Source: Syntrophorhabdaceae bacterium PtaU1.Bin034
GTDB taxonomy: Bacteria > Desulfobacterota_G > Syntrophorhabdia > Syntrophorhabdales > WCHB1-27
Direction of reading: 5' to 3'
NCBI GenBank assembly: GCA_002067405.1
Contig: MVRP01000047.1
Location: 1 to 25,907, forward strand
DNA length: 25,907 nt
Positions within the stretch are counted from its first letter, which is position 1, and every line of letters starts with the position of its first letter. Position numbers and translations under genes: made by a program. The notes under the pieces were generated by a model, which did not search any database, was not told the DNA's origin, and was given only the letters and a program-made list of their open reading frames with translations. Below, one piece after another: positions 7,651-15,007 of this stretch.

Positions 7651-7667
7651 GAAGATCACCGATCTTC
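7651..7667. other. Short perfect hairpin in the gap after the radical SAM gene
   Basis: GAAGATC (7651-7657) pairs exactly with GATCTTC (7661-7667) around a 3-nt loop, six bases after the radical SAM stop. There is no T-run after it, so it is not a standard intrinsic terminator. It could stabilise the mRNA end or be chance. Confidence 0.3.
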
Positions 7668-7696
7668 GGAAAACATGTAGCGAGAGGAATCTCCAA

Positions 7697-8875
7697 ATGA
7701 AGAACTCAACCAACGGTGCGGTCATCATCGGAGGCGATTTTCAGGGCCTGGGTATCGCGAGGAACCTCGCCCCCCTCGATATTCCCGTCATCATAGTTGA
7801 TACGCGCTTCTGTATAGGGCGGGTTTCCAGGTATACCGACAGGTATTTCAGCAGTCCCCCTCTGACCGATCCCGAAGGTTTTGTTGACTTTCTGATCCGT
7901 CTTGCCTTTGAGGAGGGAATGAAGAAATGGGTCCTTTTCCCCACGAGCGACCGGGCAGTCTTCATCCTGTCGAAGTACCGCGACAGGCTGTCCGAGTACT
8001 ACCTGGTTCCCACGCCCCCCTGGGAGATCACAAGGCTTGCCTACGACAAGAAGCTTACCCACAGGCTGGCTGAGAAGCTCGAAATACCTGCACCGATTAC
8101 TTTTTTCCCTCAGGATCTCGAAGAGCTGAAAGACCTTGTTCTCGATTTTCCGGTCATTCTCAAGCCCTCCGTTATCGCCAACTTCTTCCCCGTGGTAAAG
8201 AGAAAAGCGCTTCCTGTCCGCAACAGGAATGAGCTGATGGAAGGCTATCGGTACATGTCGTCGATAATACCGAAAGACGAGATCATGGTCCAGGAGATCA
8301 TAGGGGGAGGCGCGAAGAACCTTTACTCCTTCTGTTCTCTCTTCAGAGAAGGCGTGGTGAAGGCAAAGATCATGGCGCGAAGGCTGCGCCAGCATCCCAT
8401 GGATTTCGGCAGTGCCACCACGTTCGCACTGACCTGCGAAGAGCCTGAGCTGGAGAGGATGTCCGTCCGCCTTCTCGAGAATATACATTATTACGGGCTG
8501 TCAGAGGTTGAGTTCATGTTCGACCAGAAGGACCGGACCTTCAAGCTGCTCGAGATCAATCCGCGGACATGGGGCTGGCACACCCTCGGGGCAAAGGCAG
8601 GCGTCAATTTTTCCGCGCTTCTCTTCATGGACATGAATGACAGGTCCGTCTCCGTGGATTCATTCGAAAAAGGCGTCAAATGGATCAGGGAGATAACGGA
8701 TCTTCCGACCGTGCTCACGGAGCTTATAAAAAAGCGAATGAAGATCAGGGAATATATAGAGTCGGTGAGGGGAAAAAAGGAGCTTGCGGTCTATTCGCGG
8801 CGTGATCCGCTGCCCTTCGTTGCAGAGCTTTTCCTGGCACCGGCCATGTGGTACCGGCGGGGTTTCAGAAGCTGA
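7697..8875 (+). CDS. ATP-grasp carboxylate-amine/thiol ligase
   Basis: This 392-residue protein has the three-part ATP-grasp layout. Residues 8-40 form the nucleotide-fold pre-domain (AVIIGGDFQGLGIARNL), the middle holds lid strands (FPVILKPSVIA, EIMVQEIIGGG), and the metal-binding end reads GLSEVEFMFDQ then LLEINPRTWGW, with the Glu and Asn expected to bind Mg. It resembles the group of predicted ATP-grasp enzymes that includes D-aspartate ligase (COG3919). Such enzymes activate a carboxylate as acyl phosphate and join it to an amine or other nucleophile. A short basic C-terminal region follows the catalytic core. Lying between the radical SAM protein and the PS-decarboxylase homologue, it is a candidate for attaching an amino acid to a uronic acid or lipid head group. 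That role is inferred. Confidence 0.82.
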   Translation: MKNSTNGAVIIGGDFQGLGIARNLAPLDIPVIIVDTRFCIGRVSRYTDRYFSSPPLTDPEGFVDFLIRLAFEEGMKKWVLFPTSDRAVFILSKYRDRLSEYYLVPTPPWEITRLAYDKKLTHRLAEKLEIPAPITFFPQDLEELKDLVLDFPVILKPSVIANFFPVVKRKALPVRNRNELMEGYRYMSSIIPKDEIMVQEIIGGGAKNLYSFCSLFREGVVKAKIMARRLRQHPMDFGSATTFALTCEEPELERMSVRLLENIHYYGLSEVEFMFDQKDRTFKLLEINPRTWGWHTLGAKAGVNFSALLFMDMNDRSVSVDSFEKGVKWIREITDLPTVLTELIKKRMKIREYIESVRGKKELAVYSRRDPLPFVAELFLAPAMWYRRGFRS

Positions 8876-8937
8876 TCTTCCGAATGCCAGGTCCGGATGT
8901 CGGCCGGGTAATCCAAAGTCGAAACTAAGGTGTCACC

Positions 8938-9750
8938 ATGAGAACCATACTTCTCGGTCTGATCCTCGGCCAGGCTATCCTGCTGCCGGTGGCCTATAAA
9001 TGGGAGCTCGATCTCAACAAGACGATCTTCGGCGGACTCGCGATAGGCTTGATTGCAGGCATTCTGACCAAGGTCCTTTCCCTTTTCGTGTTTATGAACG
9101 TCTATTGGGAGCTTTTGTCAATCGTCGTGTTGATTCCGGTTCTCTCGCTCGTCACCCTTCTTGCATGGTTTTTCAGAGATACGGAGAGGAAGCCGCCTGA
9201 AAGGACGGATATTGTCATTGCGCCGGCGGACGGGACGATCAAGTATATAAAGTCTATAAAGGAAGGCTCGATCCCTCTGTCATCCAAAGGCCGGGAAAAC
9301 GTGGCCCTGAGCGCGCCCCTTCTGTCTGTCCTGCCCCGGATGGAAGGTTATCTGATCGGCATTGCGATGACCTTTCTCGATGTTCATGTGACCCGGGCGC
9401 CCGTTGACGGTGAAATTGTCTTTTTCCAACATATTGACGGGTCATTCATCTCCTTGAAGAAACCTGATGCACCGTATAAAAATGAACGGGTCGTACAGGT
9501 GATCCGCAACGGGAAAATGAGCCTTGGACTGATCCATATCGCCTCCCGTCTCGTCCGGCGTATCGACTCATACGTAAAGGAGGGGGACCGGCTGAGACTC
9601 GGCCAGAGGATCGGGATGATCAGATTCGGCTCGCAGGTGGACATTGTGGTACCTAGGCACGAGAACCTGCAGATTCATGTGAACGTAGGTGACCGGGTAT
9701 TCGCCGGGGTAACCATTATTGCCGAGGTACAGGGAGAGGGGCACTACTGA
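8938..9750 (+). CDS. Phosphatidylserine decarboxylase-type pyruvoyl enzyme with membrane N-terminus
   Basis: This 270-residue protein matches the short (archaeal-type) PS decarboxylase family. It has FFRDTER, APADGT (D98), FLDVHVTRAPVDG (H150) and the self-cleavage site RFGSQVDIVVP, where G231-S232 would split to give the pyruvoyl prosthetic group on the small subunit. The usual short form is near 200-230 residues. Here the N-terminus adds two or three hydrophobic spans (about 1-20, 30-52, 57-79), so it should sit in the inner membrane. Canonical enzymes turn phosphatidylserine into phosphatidylethanolamine. No phosphatidylserine synthase is beside it, and its position in an EPS operon suggests a specialised substrate or a local supply of ethanolamine-type groups. 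The ATG at 8938 is preceded by CTAAGGTG. Confidence 0.88.
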   Translation: MRTILLGLILGQAILLPVAYKWELDLNKTIFGGLAIGLIAGILTKVLSLFVFMNVYWELLSIVVLIPVLSLVTLLAWFFRDTERKPPERTDIVIAPADGTIKYIKSIKEGSIPLSSKGRENVALSAPLLSVLPRMEGYLIGIAMTFLDVHVTRAPVDGEIVFFQHIDGSFISLKKPDAPYKNERVVQVIRNGKMSLGLIHIASRLVRRIDSYVKEGDRLRLGQRIGMIRFGSQVDIVVPRHENLQIHVNVGDRVFAGVTIIAEVQGEGHY

Positions 9751-9759
9751 AGCAACGGT

Positions 9760-9848
9760 GCAGAGGAGCAGAGGAGCTGAGGAGCTGAGGGGCAGAGGAG
9801 CAACGGGGAACAAGCAACTTCCTATCTCCTCGGCACCTCAGCATAGCA
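9760..9848. repeat. Octamer tandem/inverted repeat element B
   Basis: Six 8-bp units run head to tail from 9760 to 9807: GCAGAGGA twice, GCTGAGGA, GCTGAGGG, GCAGAGGA and GCAACGGG. After a short spacer, 9826-9846 reads as the reverse complement of the same unit type (on the other strand GCTGAGGT then GCCGAGGA), so the whole could fold into a long imperfect hairpin. CTCCTCGGCACCTC at 9826-9839 is identical to 193-206 in element A. It lies between the PS-decarboxylase stop and the aminotransferase Shine-Dalgarno and carries no gene. Confidence 0.75.
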
Positions 9849-9895
9849 GGAGGGGGCGACGCTAGCCCCAATAATTGACAAGGAGGAATTGCTCA

Positions 9896-11056
9896 ATGAA
9901 GGTGCCTTTTGTCGACTTGAAGTCCCAATACGAAACGATCAGATTCGAGGTGGCTGCTGCTATTCAGAAAGTCTTGGAGGATACGGCCTTTTCAGCCGGA
10001 CCGTATGTGGCCAGGTTCGAAAAGGAGTTTGCCCAATTTTGCGGGACCCGTCATGCGATCGGGGTGGGAAGCGGAACATCGGCCATTTGGCTGGCCCTTC
10101 AAGCATGCGGGATCGGGCCGGGAGATGAAGTGATCACGGTTCCCAATACATTTATCGCAACCGCGGAAGCGATAAGCTTCGCCGGAGCAAAGCCTGTCTT
10201 CGTCGATATTGACGAAGGCTCATACCTGATGAATCCCGATTTGCTGGACCAGGCAGTCAGCCTCCGGACCAAGGCGATCATACCCGTTCATCTCTTTGGC
10301 CAGATGGTCGACATGGACCCTGTCATGGATTTTGCCAAGGATCACGGCCTCTATGTGATAGAGGATGCATGCCAGGCGCATGGAGCAACCTACAAGGGGA
10401 GAAAGGCAGGAAGTATCGGGGATGCCGGCTGCTTCAGCTTCTATCCCGGCAAGAACCTTGGTGCCTATGGGGAAGGGGGAGCGGTGGTGACCAACAGCGA
10501 CCGGGTGGCTGAAAGGGTCCGCATCCTGAGGGACCACGGCCAGAGCAAGAAATACTACCATTCGGTTATCGGATGGAACGACAGGATGGATGGGATTCAG
10601 GGCGCCGTCCTCAGCGTTAAGCTAAAATACCTCGAAGACTGGAATGAAGCGCGACGGCAGAACGCGCACCTCTATAGCAGCCTGCTCGGGGAGGTGGACG
10701 ATATTCAAACGCCTGTGGAGAAGGGTCACGGTGAACATGTCTATCACCTTTATGTGGTCCGGGTGCCGGGCCGTGATGACCTGATCCGGCATCTGGCAGA
10801 AAAGGACATCTTCTGCGGCATCCATTACCCCATCCCCATACATCTTCAAGATGCCTATCATTTCCTGGGATTGGAGAAGGGGCGGTATCCGGTCACGGAA
10901 AAGTGTGCGGCCGAGATGGTCTCCCTCCCCATGTTCGCGGAATTAACCCGGGAGCAGATCGACTATGTGACAGAAGAAATAAAGACATACTTGTCAAGAC
11001 GGGTCGCAGGCAGGCAGGGAGGCGAAGGCCGGCCTCTTTCTGCGGCCACGGCATGA
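9896..11056 (+). CDS. DegT/DnrJ/EryC1-family PLP aminotransferase, WbpE/WlbC-like
   Basis: This 386-residue sugar aminotransferase has the SGTSAIWLAL phosphate-binding region, EDACQAHGA with the PLP-contacting Asp, and the Schiff-base lysine K186 in SFYPGKNLGAYGEGG. It would transfer an amino group to a keto-sugar nucleotide, usually from glutamate. With the WbpB/WlbA-like and WbpD/WlbB-like genes at 3000-4543 it could supply the C3 amino group of a diamino uronic acid, although QdtB/FdtB-type 3-aminosugar synthesis is also possible. The start is set by a near-perfect AAGGAGG at 9880-9886, nine bases before the ATG at 9896. The TTG at 9875 lies upstream of that site and is rejected. The last ~20 residues (Arg/Gly/Ala-rich) extend beyond the usual domain end. 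Confidence 0.88.
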   Translation: MKVPFVDLKSQYETIRFEVAAAIQKVLEDTAFSAGPYVARFEKEFAQFCGTRHAIGVGSGTSAIWLALQACGIGPGDEVITVPNTFIATAEAISFAGAKPVFVDIDEGSYLMNPDLLDQAVSLRTKAIIPVHLFGQMVDMDPVMDFAKDHGLYVIEDACQAHGATYKGRKAGSIGDAGCFSFYPGKNLGAYGEGGAVVTNSDRVAERVRILRDHGQSKKYYHSVIGWNDRMDGIQGAVLSVKLKYLEDWNEARRQNAHLYSSLLGEVDDIQTPVEKGHGEHVYHLYVVRVPGRDDLIRHLAEKDIFCGIHYPIPIHLQDAYHFLGLEKGRYPVTEKCAAEMVSLPMFAELTREQIDYVTEEIKTYLSRRVAGRQGGEGRPLSAATA

Positions 11057-11236
11057 TCCATAAATCATCACCCGAATGATAGCGGAAGAGCCTCTTAGCA
11101 CGTATCAGAGAAATCGTTGCCAGGTATTTACCAAAACGATACCAGACGATATTCGTCCGCCAGGGGCCGTGAGGCAAAGCCGAGCAGTTGTAAGTGACTA
11201 GCGAAGCGCGAGCCGTCAGCCATGAGGTTAAATACC

Positions 11237-12541
11237 ATGAGCTACCTGAATCACGTTGTGACAACCAAGGGATTTATCCATTCTTTCGAACGTTCGGCGC
11301 AGATATTGAAGCGGTTTTGGATGGGCAGGCGTAAATTCCTGCAGATGATCGCATTCCTTCAGAAGAACCTGAACGGCGATGCAAAGATCACCTTCTGTGT
11401 GACAGCGTCCCTCCTCGCAGAAAACGCTTCACTCTTCAGGAAGCTGCGGCAGATGGGACACGATGTCGCCGCGCACGGTTACATACATACGGACATGAAG
11501 AACAAAAGCAGGAAGGAGCAGATAGAGATCATCCGCAAGTGCTCGCACACGTTTGGACAGTTCCGAATGCCGGTAAGCGGGTTTCGTTGTCCCTATCTCA
11601 GCTACAACAGAGACACCCTTGATGTGCTGCAGCGGGGTGGTTTTGCCTGGACGAGTAACAATATGGTCCTGTGGCACAGCGGCAACGGGAACGGCCGCAA
11701 GCACCTGAACAAGATCAACAGCCTTTACAGCATAGGTTATGCCGAAACCAACCGGATGCTGCCCAGGTCTTTAAACAATTGTCTCGATATCCCTATTACC
11801 GGTCCCGACGACGAGATGCTCCTCGAAAGGTTTCGCGTGAGAAAGAAGGGGAAGATCGCCGAGACGTGGATAAATATCCTTCATAAGACGCACGAACGGG
11901 GAGAACTTTTCCATCTCCTCTTTCATCCCGAGCGGTTCCACCGGATAGGAGATTGCATAAAAGAGATTGTCAGCGCGCTTAAGGCTTTGGACGGCTCAAT
12001 ATGGGTGGCTTCTCTTATGGAAATAACCGAGTGGTGGAAGAGCCGCCAGGCCGTGAGCTGGGAACACGAGCGCTTGCGCGACGGAACCTGGAGAACCTGG
12101 GTCAAGCTTCCACCACGAACGACGGCAATTATGAGAACGGGTGGGCAGGTTCCTCCGGCTGAGCCGTTCTATGGAGACTATGTCCGGGTTGAGCCTGTGG
12201 AGTCACGAAATTGCATGAGGGCCTTTCTCTCGCCGGAAGGTCGAAAGGGCACGATCGGGCTTGCGAGCACTTGTTCCGTAGAGGCGGAGACTTTCCTGAG
12301 AGACGAAGGCTTTCTTGTCGAACGCTCTTCGGCTCCCTTGGATCATCCGCTCTTCGTTGACGGTTATCATACTTTCTCAAGGAAGGATGAAGCCGATTTA
12401 CTGGCGAAGGTGGAAAGAAGCACCTTTCCTGTTCTTCGGCTCTGGCGATGGCCGGATGGCAAGCGAAGCTCTTTCACCATTTCGGCTGATGTCGACTCGG
12501 TTACGTTGATGGATTTCGTGAGGAGGGCCATCAAGTTTTGA
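11237..12541 (+). CDS. Polysaccharide deacetylase-like (CE4/NodB) protein with motif order changed
   Basis: This 434-residue protein carries CE4-type motifs in an unusual order. The His pair (AHGYIHTDM), the RxPY-like GFRCPYLSY and the LxH-like LLFHPERF are in the first 230 residues. The Asp pair normally found at the N-terminus is missing there (HVVTTKGFIHSFE). A matching strand FTISADVDSVTLMDF with D-x-D lies at the extreme C-terminus. This suggests a circularly permuted NodB barrel, or a degenerate first domain followed by the start of a second. The expected reaction is N- or O-deacetylation of a sugar. No signal peptide is seen, so action on a cytoplasmic or lipid-linked intermediate is possible. 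ATG 11237 is preferred over 11222 because GAGG lies about 8-11 bases upstream of it. Confidence 0.7.
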   Translation: MSYLNHVVTTKGFIHSFERSAQILKRFWMGRRKFLQMIAFLQKNLNGDAKITFCVTASLLAENASLFRKLRQMGHDVAAHGYIHTDMKNKSRKEQIEIIRKCSHTFGQFRMPVSGFRCPYLSYNRDTLDVLQRGGFAWTSNNMVLWHSGNGNGRKHLNKINSLYSIGYAETNRMLPRSLNNCLDIPITGPDDEMLLERFRVRKKGKIAETWINILHKTHERGELFHLLFHPERFHRIGDCIKEIVSALKALDGSIWVASLMEITEWWKSRQAVSWEHERLRDGTWRTWVKLPPRTTAIMRTGGQVPPAEPFYGDYVRVEPVESRNCMRAFLSPEGRKGTIGLASTCSVEAETFLRDEGFLVERSSAPLDHPLFVDGYHTFSRKDEADLLAKVERSTFPVLRLWRWPDGKRSSFTISADVDSVTLMDFVRRAIKF

Positions 12542-12568
12542 AGGCTGTCCGGATAATCCAGACGGTGA

Positions 12569-13633
12569 ATGATGGTAGTAAGTATCGAGGATATTTGTGC
12601 GATAGGCGTAGATGCGTGGAACGGGTTTGTCGGGCGACACCCCCTTGCCAGCGTATATCACCGCGAGGAATGGCATAGGGTAATAGAGAAGACTTACGGG
12701 TACAGGGGAAGCTACTGCGTTCTTTACCGTGACAACCGGATAAAAGCGGCCTTGCCCTTTGTAAAGGTAAACAGGCTGCCTTTAAAGAAGCGGCTTATTG
12801 CCTATCCTTATTCCGACGCGTGCGATCCTCTTGTAGATACTTCAGACGAGCTTGACGCGGTAATAGGGAAGATCGAAGAATACAGGAATGCCGCAGGCAT
12901 AGCCCCTGCCGAGATCAGGACATACAGACTCAACGGGAATATCCCTGGATTTGTCCTTGACGGCCGGCCTAAATATTACAATTTCGTACTGGATCTCAGC
13001 AGCGGGGACAAGGAAAGGATTTTCCGTTCCTTTCATAAGGATTGTGTGCAACGGGGTATCAGAAAGGGCCGGACTTACCCGGTCGACGTTGTTGAAGGCA
13101 CGACATTTGAGGATATGAGGCGGTTCTATGATCTGCATGTGAGGACCAGGAAGAGGCACGGCGTTCCCCCTCAGCCCCTTCGTTTCTTCAGGAATCTTTG
13201 GGAGGTCCTGTATCCGTCCAAAACCCTTTCGCTGCTCCTGGCCCGGGTGGACGGCACTCCGGCGGCAGGGGTGGTACTCCTTAAATTCAAGGATACCGTC
13301 TATTACAAATTTGCGGCAGCCGAAAGGCGCTACCTGGTGAAAAGACCGAACCACCTCCTTATCTGGAGGATCGTGGAAGACGCCTTGAGGGAAGGGTACA
13401 GCTACCTTGATTTCGGACGCACTTTTGTCGGCGATGAAGGGCTTATGCGATGGAAGGCCAGGTGGGGGACAGTGCCGAGGAGGTTTGAATACCTTCACCC
13501 TGTCGATTATCCGGAAAGCCGTTTCACTCACGAAGGAAACAAAACAAACAGGCTGTTGAGCCGTATTCTCAAAAGAACGCCCGGCTTCTGGCTGAGGCTG
13601 AGCGGAGAGTTGTTCTACAGGTATCTGGCCTGA
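12569..13633 (+). CDS. FemAB-like GNAT-fold transferase, paralogue 2
   Basis: This 354-residue protein shares the family motifs of the 4630 gene: SFHKDC, TRKRHGVP, RFFRNLWEVLYP, KRPNHLLIWRIVE, YLDFGR and LMRWKARWG. It keeps the N-terminal layout in which an opening beta strand is followed by HPLASVYHREEWHRVIEKTYGY, corresponding to the '...S.YH..W..VI...Y' region of paralogue 1. It begins with two consecutive ATGs (12569 and 12572), and the stop at 13631 is followed within five bases by repeat element C. It forms a tandem pair with the next gene. The substrate is unknown; an aminoacyl- or acyl-transfer role is inferred from the superfamily. Confidence 0.82.
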   Translation: MMVVSIEDICAIGVDAWNGFVGRHPLASVYHREEWHRVIEKTYGYRGSYCVLYRDNRIKAALPFVKVNRLPLKKRLIAYPYSDACDPLVDTSDELDAVIGKIEEYRNAAGIAPAEIRTYRLNGNIPGFVLDGRPKYYNFVLDLSSGDKERIFRSFHKDCVQRGIRKGRTYPVDVVEGTTFEDMRRFYDLHVRTRKRHGVPPQPLRFFRNLWEVLYPSKTLSLLLARVDGTPAAGVVLLKFKDTVYYKFAAAERRYLVKRPNHLLIWRIVEDALREGYSYLDFGRTFVGDEGLMRWKARWGTVPRRFEYLHPVDYPESRFTHEGNKTNRLLSRILKRTPGFWLRLSGELFYRYLA

Positions 13634-13637
13634 AGGG

Positions 13638-13738
13638 GCAGAAGATAAGAAGTTGAGAAGATAAGAAGATAAGTCCGCTCTCGGCCATGTTTGGACATTC
13701 TCGCTTTTGCGCATCTTCCCAGCTTCTCAACTTCTTCG
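13638..13738. repeat. Octamer tandem/inverted repeat element C
   Basis: Five 8-bp units run from 13638 to 13677: GCAGAAGA, TAAGAAGT, TGAGAAGA, TAAGAAGA and TAAGTCCG. The right part (13711-13738) is their reverse complement. AAGAAGTTGAGAAG at 13647-13660 matches CTTCTCAACTTCTT at 13723-13736 perfectly as a 14-bp inverted repeat. The element fills the space between the two FemAB paralogues. A reading frame that starts at 13691 and enters the next gene translates the right arm into Ser/Phe-rich sequence, which is probably not protein. Confidence 0.75.
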
Positions 13739-13747
13739 TTCTTAAAC

Positions 13748-14812
13748 GTGTCCGATGTTCGACTCATAGATCCGGCCATAGACCCCAGGTGGGACGAGTT
13801 CGTTCTTGCCCACCCCTTCGGCTGGGTGACACATCTCTCGGGATGGAAGACGGCAATAGAGAGTACATTCAGCCACATGCACGCGCGCTACCTCGTTTTA
13901 TACGGCAGAAGGGGAGAGATATCGGCGGCTTTGCCTCTCTTCGAGGTAAAGAGCAGGGTCACGGGCAACAGGCTCGTATGCCTGCCCTTCGCAACCTTGT
14001 GCGATCCGCTTGTTTCCAGCCGGCAGCAGGTAGAAGTGCTCCTTGATGCCGCCCGCGACATGCTTAAGGAAGTGCACGCATCCTATATCGAGGTGAGGAC
14101 GCACGGATCAGGCCCGCTTATGCCCGACCAACGGCTCGGTAGCAACACTCTTTACAGGAATCATTATCTGCGTCTGGAAGCGCCCCTTGAAGGGTTGATG
14201 CAGTCCTTTCACCGGTCGTGCGTGCGGCAGCGGATTGCACGGGCAATAAAAAGCGGGCTTCAGATAAGAATGGGCGCACACGAATCGGACCTTGCGGAAT
14301 TCTACGAACTGCACCGGTCCACAAGAAAAAGGCTGGGACTTCCGGCCCCGCCCCGTTCTCTGCTGATGACCCTTTGGCACACGTTCTTTCCCTCGGGGCA
14401 TCTCTCCCTTCTCCTTTCCAAATACGAGGACCGGATGGTCGGCGGGGTAATTGTGTTCAAATTCAGGGACCGGGTATCAGGTGAGTTCCTCGGGTGGGAT
14501 GAGCGCTTCAGGGATGTCAGTCCTACCCATCACCTCTTTTGGGAGGCCATCAAGATGGCAAGCCGGGAAGGCCGGAAGATTTTCGATTTCGGCCGCTCGT
14601 CATCAGCCGATACATCGCTTATGACCTTTAAGGACCGGTGGGGTACAAGCGCCAAGGATCTGCCGAGTTTCTACTATCCGCCTTACTACGGCAACAGGGC
14701 TTCGGAACAGAAAAGATCATTCAAATACAGGCTTGTCAGGGGGATGTGCCGGACGCTTCCCGATCCCGCTTTCCGTCTCCTCGGATCGTTCTGCTATCGT
14801 CATATGTCGTAG
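13748..14812 (+). CDS. FemAB-like GNAT-fold transferase, paralogue 3
   Basis: This protein of about 354 residues is the third FemAB-like copy, with SFHRSC, STRKRLGLPAPP, THHLFWEAIK, IFDFGRSSS and LMTFKDRWG. The chosen start is the GTG at 13748, because the protein then begins SDVRLIDPAIDPRWDEFV, which lines up with the RLIDPLNDSRWDPF opening of the 4630 gene. A TTG at 13691 would add 19 residues encoded by repeat element C and is judged spurious. No Shine-Dalgarno is visible for either start, so translation may depend on coupling to the upstream paralogue. The substrate is unknown. It differs clearly from its tandem neighbour, so the duplication is not recent. Confidence 0.8.
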   Translation: MSDVRLIDPAIDPRWDEFVLAHPFGWVTHLSGWKTAIESTFSHMHARYLVLYGRRGEISAALPLFEVKSRVTGNRLVCLPFATLCDPLVSSRQQVEVLLDAARDMLKEVHASYIEVRTHGSGPLMPDQRLGSNTLYRNHYLRLEAPLEGLMQSFHRSCVRQRIARAIKSGLQIRMGAHESDLAEFYELHRSTRKRLGLPAPPRSLLMTLWHTFFPSGHLSLLLSKYEDRMVGGVIVFKFRDRVSGEFLGWDERFRDVSPTHHLFWEAIKMASREGRKIFDFGRSSSADTSLMTFKDRWGTSAKDLPSFYYPPYYGNRASEQKRSFKYRLVRGMCRTLPDPAFRLLGSFCYRHMS

Positions 14813-15007
14813 AAAAGGACAGAAGCGGAAGTTTTATTTCGGGAACGTGAGAGAAAATCAATAACAGAGATATGGAACAAAAAAAGACGTGTCGCTCACC
14901 GGAGATCTGCACTGGCGATTAGACTTCCAAGCCCCCACCCTGCGCTTTTGTGACCGGCATGACCGGTGTCACGGGTATGGGTGTGGGGAATTCAGGTGGA
15001 GAGAAAT

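Noticed and set aside
6770..7696. 308-codon open frame on the - strand
   Set aside because: It is opposite the radical SAM gene and its composition follows from the codon pattern of that gene.
13691..13747. N-terminal extension of FemAB paralogue 3 from TTG 13691
   Set aside because: It is encoded by the right arm of repeat element C, has no ribosome site and is absent from the aligned start of paralogue 1.
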